A DNA stretch of 64,000 bases from positions 317,501-381,500 of the forward strand of contig NC_089729.1 of assembly GCF_035083965.1 (NCBI RefSeq), written 5' to 3'. Positions 31,702 through 43,700 of the stretch are shown piece after piece. Position 1 is the first letter of the stretch. Each line of letters starts with the position of its first letter. Both the position numbers and the translations under genes were made by a program. The notes beneath the pieces were generated by a model. That model ran no database searches. It worked only from the letters and a program-made list of their open reading frames with translations, and was not told the origin of the DNA. Origin of the DNA: Branchiostoma lanceolatum (taxonomy: Eukaryota; Chordata; Leptocardii; Amphioxiformes; Branchiostomatidae).

Positions 31702-34700
31702 CTGTGAGGAGAGAAATGTTGGAGTTCTTTGGAACCTCTCATGCCTATATGTTGTTTGTTTTCAACAATTATCACTTTCAACTTTTCAGTCTATTCTTTC
31801 TAATTACAATTACAGTAACCGTAAAGTATTCAGTAGGAGGAAGATCATTTCATGCACCTTCAAGGGCATCAGGCTCAAGCAGTATTTCTTGTAAGATGTT
31901 GTACTTACTTGAGGTTAAAGAGCAACAGTCTCTTCAGCCACAGTTTCTGCACTTCAATCTCCAACTCGGTCAGTCTGTCATGAAGAGAGTCCATGGAGTG
32001 TTCATCTGTGACCAAGTACATGATTTAGTAGGTTTTGTTTATTGTTTATTTGCACACAGAATAAACAAATCATTTAATAGCAACAATGATGTAAAAAGCA
32101 AAGTTGGAAAGGGGCAGAGGAAACAAAGGGACTTAGAGAGGGTGATTGAACGAGACAGGAATTAACTTTGGACCTTACTGCTGTCATACTTGCATTATAG
32201 CTCAGTGATGGAGCAAAGATCCTGGGTTCGAGTCACAAACTCATACCTTGTAATATAACATGCATTGCCACATAGAAAGAGCTTACAATAGTAATGATGC
32301 AGTGATCAAGTACGTATGTCAGTAGCCACTTCGCAACAGAATCAAGACCCAAAAGAAGACAGACTTTGTTCGTTGGGTACTGTCTATCTGTGAAACAAGA
32401 CTACGCTACCTGTGGCTGGTACTTTCCAGAGGCCAAAGAAGGCTGTGAAGCGTTCCCACAACCCCTGGACGAAGTACCAGTCCTCTTCAGGCATGACGTG
32501 GTTCCGCACATCCGGGAGGGCCCTGTTGATGATCGCCATGGCGATGTTCATCAGCACGAGGAAGATTAAGGAAATGAAAGCGAAGAAGTAGATAGGGCCA
32601 AGAATAGGAGCAGCCTCCTTGAGCTGATAATAGTAAAAATGTCCAAGAGACATCTGGAACAGTGTGGAGTAGGACTTGCTGATGGTGCTGAAAAACAACA
32701 ACAAAATTATCATATGATTATAAAGGTGACGTAACCTGCTTTACTTTCAAGCTGGCCACAAGTGAAGCACTTTTGTAAAAAAAGAAAAATCATCAAATTG
32801 AATTTTTTTACACCCAAAAGACTAATATATGACAGAAATAAAATGTTTCCTCACCTGTACTCTGTCACAGTAAGGCCGAACATGAGATAAGCGTAGACGC
32901 CAAAAGCTGAGAGCCACAAGAAGAAGTGGAGGATGAAGGAACAGAACTCCCCCGCCATCCCTCGGAACACGGACATCAGCTTGGAGAGGAATGGGTTGAA
33001 CCTCAACAGCCGGAGGAGCTTCATCATGTTGAGAAACGTCAGGAAGGCCAGAAACCAGCCATACACCAAGCTGATGTTCACAGCAGATCGGAAATGGTGG
33101 ACTTGATCTTTAAAAGAAGTGTAATGGATATAATCAAACATTAAAGTACAGTCAAAGCGTTAAACAACTACCTTGTAATACAGTCAGTGTGACAATTTTG
33201 CGTGTTCTCAAACATTGAGCATATTAAATACAATTTTTTTTGTAATCAATGCAGCGTTTTTGTATAAATGTGTTACACACCTTTCCCTTTCTTAACCGCC
33301 ATCAGAGCCTTGGAGCTGTACATTCTCTTAAAGCCGTACAAGACAATGATGGTGAATGCCAAGATGAAGTTGAAGATTTCGACAATATTCCATGGCTCCA
33401 TCAGGTAGGCCAAGCCGGCTGCACATGCAGTTTTTCTCTCTTTCCACAGTGTGTAGAGGAGAATGATGACGTAAACGATTTCCAGCAGGACGTAGATGTA
33501 CCCGATCGTCCCTGGCCGTTGATGAAGTCGGAAGGTGTGCACGTGATGACGGGAGAAAACTCCGGCCGTCTCGGAGAATTCGAACATCATCGTCACCGAT
33601 GTGAACAGATCCAGGTTTCCGTTGTAGAGCACGGCTTCCAAGAAGATGACCTTCGTGCGCTTGTCGATCCAACGGTGGGCCTTCAGCTCTGCTAGGATGC
33701 TGCGCATCTCGTCTGATGATTTTCCCAGGTGCAGACCGAAGCCGTCTCCCCAGTACTGCGTGGTCACACCGTAGATGGGGAGACTGGGGTAGGCGCTGGG
33801 GAGGTGGATCCATCCAGGGGCTTCTGATTCCATCGCTGATGTATTCCTGACCCTTTTCCATCCCTTTTCAAACGCCCCAGTCTCCTTGGTGTGCTCATCA
33901 TACGCTGATGAACATTCATCAAATGAGTGCTGCATTGTCACAGGCACCGTGCACAGCCCTAGGATGACAGGAGAAGGAAACATGAAAAGTCAGTCACAGT
34001 TTACATTTTGCTATTTTGGTATTCCCTTCACTTTTTAGGTAACGTTGGGTGTCTTTAAAGGGAGTGAATTATAAGATTATGATCCTTTGAATGGTAATAC
34101 TGCATGTGAAATCAGATTTTGTAGCATGTCATGTAAGCCCAAAGCAAGATAGATTATTCCTAGAATGTTAAGATAACGATCCTTTGAAGTCTTGAAAGTC
34201 GCTTTTCATAATGTTTCCGCTGTTATGGTAATGTTGCATGTGGCATTAATCACATTTGTAGCATGTCATGTAAGCTAAAAGCAAGTGTTCCATGAAAGTA
34301 GTTCTTCCTACCGGTCTGAACTCGACCTTGGATCAGGCTAGGTGGGTAGACCAGGACCGACTGCATGTCAGCCGTGAAGCTCTTGTCCTGCCAGAGGGGC
34401 TTGTCGCCTTTGTAGGAAGTCTCCGGGTAGAAGTTCCCAAGAGCAGTCTCGTACAGCCAGGACCACAAGGTTAGAGGATCATTTACCTGTGGAGAAATAG
34501 CATTGTGATATAGCTATACTAAGAAATCATAATAATTCTCGTAGATTTGTCATTATAAATTCAAATTGTGCGCACTGAATTTATGTTGTAATCACTATCT
34601 GAGAAGCTTCTAATATTGTCAATAAAAAGGCCCTTTCGCTGGCTCAAAAGCTTTGTCTCACCAATGCAATGGCTTAGTGATCAGGAACTGTACCTAATTA

Positions 34701-37700
34701 AGAAAGAATAAAGAGAGCTACCAATGCAAGAATTTAGCATATTGGACTTACCCCGTCCATAGACTGCACAAAGGTGTTGGTCATGCTCTGTGTCTGATAG
34801 AAACCCTCTGTGGTGTTGTGGTGCTCGTTGGAGATGCCGATGACAAGCAGGAGGCAACAGCAGAACCACATGATGTCCCAAAAGGTGTTCACAACTCTCC
34901 TGTCCCTGCGCTGCCTCATTCTCGCTTGTTTGATGTTGGCAAGGGATGTCATCGAAAGTCGTTCCATCTTCCTCCTCATGCGAAATGCATCGGCTGTAGT
35001 AAGCATATCAAAAAATATCAATAGAGTCACATATACGCTCTGTATTTGTTAGAAAAGTGGAAAACCCACCACCAGGATGAACAAACTGAGGGAAGACGAA
35101 ATGTCAGATCAATTCACAAAACAGGGTCTCGAACCCGTCCGGCTCAGGGAGCACACTCACACTGCACAAAAATGGCTTTCTTTTACCATCTTACAGACAG
35201 TTCTCAAATAATCATCACAGTAGTCACATATGATTGTGTATAGTTTACATCTTCATGGTAAACATATATAATGCTGTTTTCTACAAACACATGTGCTAAA
35301 ACTTGCAGTTGAAGCCTGTCTTCTTTTGTGAAGATACTGCACTAGTGCTGGCATCAATGGAAACGGGGCCCCGCTTCTCTTCAAAAATCTTCTTGACGGC
35401 TTGCGTCTTGCGGATGGATGTAGTCAAGATTGTGAGAAGCAATATCTGAAAGATAAAAGCAATGCTTGTTAGGATTTCTGAAGACATTGTTTATATATCA
35501 TTATAACTTTTATTTGAAAATTCATGCCCGTAGGCTAATTGCAAGGGTACAAACAGTAGAGAGGGTAACAATGGTAACAAGTGTCTATTCTATATGATCA
35601 CCGAAGGAAGAACAGTAACTGAAGATGGCGATACCATTCTAATGATCTGGCTTGTATACAGCATGTTATGAGGAAATTAGGTATTAAACATAACAGTGCT
35701 TGGATGGTAATTACAGGTGGCACTTCAAGGTGTTTTATATAACATAACAGAAGGCAACTGCAACAAACATGTAATGATATTACGTTACAATAATATACTA
35801 TACCTAGGCAATTCAACAGAGATGTCCTTACCTTTGCTGGTTGCATGAGGAACATGTCCACAAGAAAGGTTATGAAGTACACAGACAGCCACCTCTCCGA
35901 CTTGCCCTTGCCCCAGTCCAGACTGTACAGCACGGTGAAGACAGCTGACCCCACAGCAGACAGCACCACCAGCACCCAGGCCACGTACTTGCACCAGTGC
36001 GGCAGGCGCTTGGCTGGTTCTTGCTGGGCGGGTGCCTCAGCTGGGCCGCCCGTCTCCACATCTCGGACCCTCCGGTCGCCCTTGTTGCTGGGTCGGCTGT
36101 ACTGGAACAGCAGGACGATGGCCATGATGACGGGAAGGCAGGTAATGCTAGTCATGACCCCCGTGTAGACTCCATTCAGGGTGAAGGAGAACGACCCCAG
36201 GCTGATGGCCTGCACAACCTGAGTTTCTATTTCTTCCCTCAGCCACATGGCGCTGGACACCATGGACATGAGGAGGAGACTCAGGCAGCAGCCGAGCCTC
36301 TCGCTGCGGGTGAATGCGCTATCTGTAAAGGAAACAAATGGAGACATTTCATCAAAACAAGTTGTCTTAATGATAAAGAATGAGATCAACGTACTTTATC
36401 AAATACGGCAAAAAGAGGCATTCATCCAATACAACTTTATCAGTGACATTTCAGACATATCTTGTAATATGGAGTCCCAGGGATCTTCCATGATAAAGAT
36501 ATTAAATGCAGCTTCGCTACCGCTTTCAAAGGACGGTTATACCGGCTATACAGATACATGTTTATTTGCATGTTCATGCCCTTCCGGGCTAAATGCATTA
36601 CAAGTAATACAATTGTGCATTGTAATAACAGAAAGAAAAATGAAGAAAACTATTCTATGTTCTATCTACCTCTAAAGTTTACACGCTACTTCTCTCTTCT
36701 TGAGACATGTGTACACGAATTCACAGAGTTTCTCAATTACCGATTGATTATTCGATGACATCAAGTATATGAACAGTTTGTCATTTGTTAAGTTTGTATA
36801 TCTCTGGTCTAGTTGTATTGCGTTAACCAAAGAGATGCGTAAATCTTTGTACAGTGAGCATTCTAGAATAAAATGTACTTCATCTTCTATAGAGTTCTTA
36901 TTACAGAGTGCACATAGCCTATCGCTAGGAGGAGTCCGGCTGTATCTACCAGTTTCAATATGCAGTGGGTGGTCGCTAATTCTTAGCTTAGCCATGGCTC
37001 GGCGATGGCTAAAGTTTTTGATGACAAGATATTTTTCTCTTTCATATGCCCGTTTGAATTTTCTGTATGTTCTTAATTTGTTGCCTTGGTTCTCTTTCTT
37101 GCCAGGGGAGTTTAGTTCTGAGTAAAATGTTTGTATAAAAATGTCTTTTAGTCTTTGTTTTAAAGCAGACTGTGCATATGATGTATTGTGATCCTTGTTG
37201 ATAAGTAGGTAGGCATAGCCCGACTCCTCAAGAATTTTACTAACATCGGATAACCAGCATGGTACTTTACTTCGGTGCAATTCTTGCTGTGCTAAATATG
37301 CTTCAAACTGAAGGCTACTTGTCGGCACCTCTTTAACCAATCTTTTGTAATATGAATATAATCTAGTGTAAATTGCAATCCATAACGGGAACCTACCCAG
37401 TTCTGCTCTTGCGGCGAGGTTGCTAGCATTCTTTCTAACACCCAGGATTGATTTACAAAACTTAAGATGTACTTGCTCGATTGGGGACTTGTCGTTGAGT
37501 CCACTTTTGCCCCACGCCTCCGCACCATAAGTTAGTATTGGGACTACGCATGCATCAAATAGTTTACAATAGACAGATATTGACGGGTTACTGTCTCCCA
37601 GAGTTGTTTTGATACTAAATAAAGCTCTCAGAGCTTTCTTTTGTAATATTTTTAATGCTGTTGTGAAGTTTCCCCCTGTCGTAAAGACAACCCCTAGATA

Positions 37701-40700
37701 GCAGTATGAGGAGACGATCTCTATGTTCTTGTTGAGTGAATAAAATTTGAGGTTTGGGGACATATGTCCCTTTTTGTTGAATACAATTATTTTTGTTTTG
37801 TTTAGATTGATTGATAATTTCCATTTATTGCAGAAAGCACCAAGAGAGTTTATTGCATTTTGTAGTCCATGTTGGGTTGTGGACAGTAAGACAATGTCGT
37901 CAGCATAGAAAAGGCTTGATACCTTAGATGTGTTTAATAAGGGCGCATCGAAGTTTCCTGTATTCAGTTCATTTGCTAAGTCACTGATGTATAGATTAAA
38001 AAGTGAAGGACTGAGGACACAACCTTGCCTTACTCCAACCTCGATTGGAAAACATTCACTTAAACCTGAATTTGTCTTCACGCATGCTACCGATTGGCTA
38101 TAAAGGCTTTTTATTATATTGAAGAAATTACCAGTGATGCCGTTTGATAGAATTTTGAATAGTAGGCCTTCGTGCCAGATTGAATCAAACGCTTTGGATA
38201 GGTCCACGAAACATGCAAAGAGTCGCTTTCCTGATTGTGTATATTTTGAGATTAATGTTTTTAAGACAAATATGTTATCTGTTGTTCTGTAATTTTTGCG
38301 GAATCCGGTTTGGTTAGGTTTTAATATTTCGTTTTCTTCCAGAAAAGATGTGATTCTCTTGTTCAGTATAGAAGTAAATAGTTTACCCAGGCAGCTAGAA
38401 ATAGAAATTCCTCGGTAGTTGTTTGCGTTGTCTTTTTTTCCTGATTTGAAGATGGGGACTATGTAACTATTTGACCAGTTTTGGGGGAACAATCCTTTCA
38501 ATAATAAATTAAAGAGTGGATACTTCGATACTTTATCAAATCCATTAACTAACATACAAGATTTGTAAGCAGCTAATCTTCATGGACATAAAACGTACAA
38601 GACATACAAACTACATAAAACTCATTACAGCAACAGTAATTGTATATATAGTATTTATGGTAAAGATGTTAGAATGCAAATGTGGAAACTTCATTAAGTC
38701 CATTATCTAACATACAAGATTTGGAAGCAGCTAATCTTCATGGACATAAAACATACAAACCTAAGACATAAAAACTACATAAAAGTCATTACAGATAGTA
38801 TTTACGGTAAACTTAGGGAAGCAATACTAATGTTACCTTCCGGCATGATAGCGACGGACAAGAATAGGTGTTCCTTTGGCAGATTACTCCGCAGACTTGC
38901 CGGGAAGAGGAACCCGAAGGATCGCAGGTCCTCCTCAGTGGCGACAGGAAAGGTCTTCACCACCTGCCCGTCTCCGCGGTCGGCTGCCAGCCACTCGCCG
39001 CAGAAGAAATAGAACCTGTTGCAATTTAAGTTTGAAAAATTGCCGAGTGTGACTTTCTACTAAAGAAATTGAAAATTTCTGTTATACGTGCATGTAAATG
39101 TACTTTGAAGGACTCTACTTGTCATCAATGAAAAATTCAATGAATGTTTCACACAACATTCAAGCTGTTTTAAAATGTTGTTCAATTTGGCTACAAAAGA
39201 CGCATTACAGCACTCCGTGACTTTGTGTTTTCACAGAATAATTCTTAAATACTGAGAGAAGGAAAATTAATTGGCACAGTTATTAGGTGTTTGAAGAGTG
39301 ATACATTTTCTATCTCTTCATCTAAAAACAGCTGAGTTGACACACTGTGTATACAGGATCTGACGACCGCTCTGAACTCAACTGGCTACATTTATTATTA
39401 TTTTTATCTGTCATGATCACACCTCACTCCACCTTAGTAGCTGTAAGAAAGAAATACTATGAGAAGAAAAATATAGACATAAAGATGTATGTATCATAAT
39501 TATACTATAGGTGCAATACATGGAAAGCTCCAGTGAACTCACAGTTTGCCTGTGGTGAGATCCTGCACTGCTGCTCTGTCCACGTTCCACGATGCACGGC
39601 CCCCCTCCCCACTGTTGTCGTGCATGAGCTGCAGCAGCTCCACGTTACCCAGCTGTTCTGCTGTGCTGAAGGTCAGGGTCACCTGGCTGTTCTGGGTGAA
39701 AACCTAAACAACAACAAAAATTCCACATGTTAGGACCTGCCATTAATAATTGTACTCAAAAACATATTCAGGGGAAAGTTGGGTGATGAAATAATTATAA
39801 GGAGTTGAGTCAGTGCCAAATTTGATGTCCAACCTTCTCTGTGATGTCGACCACTCGCACATCGGAGTTTGCTGCAGCTCCAAACAGCTTGAAGGAAACA
39901 GTGGATTCTGTCCCAGCATGCTTAGCTGCCCCTGTCCAGATGAGCATGCGGTACAGGTAGCCGTTCTGAAGGTTGTCCAACTTCACAGCGTGATGTAACT
40001 GTAACAATATGTGAAGACATAGAACATGAATGTTCACATTGTACAGAGTACTGACCCTGACAGTAGATACTAATATCATAGTCTTACTGAAGCTGAATAT
40101 ATCATTATAGATACAGTAAACTGCAGGTATGTTGCTAATATGCATGCTAATTATATCTATAAGAAAATCTTCGTTCAATTACACATCGTGTCCTTGTCAG
40201 CAAGGCTTTAGCTACATGCACTGGCTTGCAGGGCTCGTATGTCTGTAACTGCTGATGAAAACTAATCAATATCCATATCAATATTAAATAAACATCTGAT
40301 TTTTCAATACTTGCTAAAAAAATGTACCAGCAGAACATCCAGTACGAAATAAAACGTCAACAGAGTAAAAATCAAATGATAACGAATAACCATAACATTA
40401 CACATGGTCACTTTTATTGGCCAGATATGCTTGATTGATTGATGATGACTACTTACCATCCTTTTCCCTCTACGCTCAGCAATCGTGACCACGGCTGTTG
40501 TGGAAAAGTAGAGACAGAGTGCCACAATGATGGCTGCCACAACGGCAACGTTGTCCACCAAGTCACTGAAGTTCAACTCCCCGAAGTCGAACGTGTTCGG
40601 CGGAGTGGCGAAATCAGTTCCGAAGGCCGTCAGATGGTTGCAGTGACAGATGGTGCTGGCAATGGTGGACTGCTTGCTAATCTGTGGAAAGTAGTAAAGA

Positions 40701-43700
40701 AACATGTTGTTATCAGATTTTGCTGGTACAACCACTGGTCATTTTATATTTATTTAGAAAAAAAGAAAAAGCTATCATTAATTTTCTAGCTTTTTATAGA
40801 ATTATCATTAAATGATTTCCACTGCTTCAGATGATATCATGATTGATTGAAAATGTCAGTAGACCATGGACCAAAAAGGCAGTTCCCATTGTCAAACATT
40901 TAGTCAGAAAGAGTGGCCTGAATACATGTACATTAGTACCTCTGGTCAAAACACTCTTGCAGAAGATTTATAAGTACCCAATCATTACCAAATTAGGCTC
41001 AGAAATAACATCATCATCATCATGTCAGGCGGGTTGCCCGGACTAAGTCAACCCTCTTCCTCCAGTCGCTACGGTCCGCCATTAAGTGCTCTAGATCTTC
41101 GGCCCTCACCCCTACGTCCCCAGCAAGTTGGTCAATGTAGGTCCTTCGGGGTCGACCGACACTGGAGTGTCCATGCTTTGGTGTCCAGAGTAGGAGTTCA
41201 CAGAAATAACAAATACGTATAACTATAGCTATCTAACTATCTAACATTAAGCTGTCCATCAATATCAAGATAGTATAAGTTAGGTATATTGTATTGTATT
41301 TTTATGTAGTCTTTCTCCTTTGTATTTTGTATTATATGGGCCAGGTGCCTGAAATGAAGGTTGAAATGAAATATGAACCATCTAATTGCTTTTGCTGGCA
41401 TAATATCAAACACAAACACTGTACCTGGTCCAGTAATGAAAAGGGCAGTCATGTTTCATGTACAGATTATGAACAATATGTGACAAAAATCTGCTGTTTT
41501 CTATACCAAAGCAAGGACATTTTATTGGTAAACAGCCAAAGTTTTTACTTTGTATGTGTTTACAATGTAGCACACTGTCAGGTATTAATAGTTGTAAAAA
41601 TTATGAATACTAAAAGCTAAGTTCTGACAAAACAATGAGAACTGTACACACCGTGCAGCCGTCAGTGCTCCAGTCTTCCTGGGTCTCGCTCCAGTAGACG
41701 CAGCTCAAACGGGCCCACTGGATCTGGTAGGCGTAGAAGTCATTGGCGTGTGACTCCTTCACGTCAGCTCTTTTCTCAAAGTCGCATTCGGCTACTGGTC
41801 CTGGAAAAAAGGAAGTTTATGACAGAGCTGAGAAGCGTGCAACTACTAGGATATCACCGGTGACTCCTGTTGTCAACATCACAAAGACAGTATATGATGT
41901 ATTTTTGCTTTTGGAGATTCCTAATGAAGAAACAAAGAAACAAACATCGCAACAGTGGAAGTGATTCATGAAAATATTAGGCACACTTTCTATGAATCAG
42001 ATTTCACATTCATTATCATAATGATGTACATTTTGTAAAATACCATGTTCAAAATCTCTACAGACATTTGTACTTTTCCTTCACAACAATAGAACAGATA
42101 TGACAAAACATAGTTTAGTGATTCATGTCATTATGGACAAGACAACCTCCTTCATCTGGCAAACAGAATTTTGTATTTGTAGCATTAAACATGTATCATC
42201 GTTCTGTTAAAAAACTTTACCTTTCTATATATGCCTGGATATCCTCAAATTTTGGTGTTCACATAGGTTTTTTGGTGGAAGGCATGATGTTCAGCACGTT
42301 TTTGGGATAATACTGTAGATCAACTGGGGTAGGTTGAAAACCCTTTTCAAAGCTAGAATACTGACACAATCCCACCAGTACGAAATCGGACACCACGCAA
42401 TTAAGTAGGACCTGCGTGCCGAGGTGCCAGACGTACTAACAAGGTATAGTGACAGACGGGCGTTCCCCAGGGTTTGCTCGGACGGATTGCAGAGATTCCT
42501 GTGGAATTCCGGGAATTCTTGCAAATCGGGCGTAAAGTATACTATCAAGCTCGCTCCTACAGCTTCGCTAAAAATACACACCACGTATTTGGACCTTGAT
42601 GTAGTAGTCCACAGGATCATCCTCTCCCGAGACGAACATTGTTGCCTCTCTCTTCTCTGTGTCTTCATCGCCACTCAGGGTCTTCATCAAGGCACACTCC
42701 TCGGGTAGGACGTACGTCTCCATGGACACGTTGTAGTTTTGGTCGTCAGGGCGACCGCCGTAACTACCGGAAACGTCGTACACCACACTCCTATTCAGCG
42801 GGGTGATGGTGACCAGGAATCCTTCTGCGGTGTTGGTGAGGTTCAGCAAATGGTAGCTTGAACTTGTGTTTCCTGGGGCAGGGAAGGTGATGGTTGTTGT
42901 CGCTGGTTTGTTTCCGGAGCCGCCCGGAATGGTGATGTAGAAGTCTTCAGTCAGGTTGTTGAAGGCCACGGGGATGTTGTTCTGTTGGAGTGACAGTTCC
43001 ATGACAGAGGAACGTGCCTGGTACTCCCCGCGCCCCCAGGTAAATGGGTTCTGTTGAAACTGCGTCAACTGCAAAAATAACAGAATCAATATTTCATTAA
43101 CTTTTGCAATATAATTCTGTCTTTTGCCCATTCTACTGTAACAGGAACTGGAATCTGAATTTCTGTACCCCACTTTCAATCCAACCAAGATAAACATGAT
43201 GTCAAAGTAGTGGCAACCACTGAATGAAAATGCAATCACAACTCTGTGGATATAAAAGATTTTTTTAATGAAAAATATCTCCAGGACCTGTACAAAGTAA
43301 ATGAACAACATATAAAGAGAAGTCAAACTCTACAACTGGATAAGAATTCGGAGATTTATTTCCGGACGTTTCGAGTGACATCAATCACTCTTCTTCAGCG
43401 TCACTAAAATGAACTAGCAGAACTAACCAGTACTTATTTACAATAACTAGAAAAACCGGTTTTACATGGCAAATCACACAGTCATGCATAAGACGTATTG
43501 AATTGTAAAACAAGATCTGGAAGGTTCCTATGGTAAGACAACACCATAGGAACATCTATTGTCCTTTGGTTGGGGGGAGGGCGGGGTCCCAGGTACCGGA
43601 GAGTTCTACGCGGAGTCCTCCCTTCCTGTTTAGGGTGGGGTTGTGGATTATTGTAAATTGTAGTTATTGTAAATAAGTACTGATTAGTTCTGCTAGTTCA

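Noticed and set aside
35306..35445. A polycystin exon reading through to a stop at 35308
   Set aside because: This would truncate the channel after TM5. A GTGCAG donor at 35342 restores phase with exon 34752-34993, and downstream channel exons are intact.
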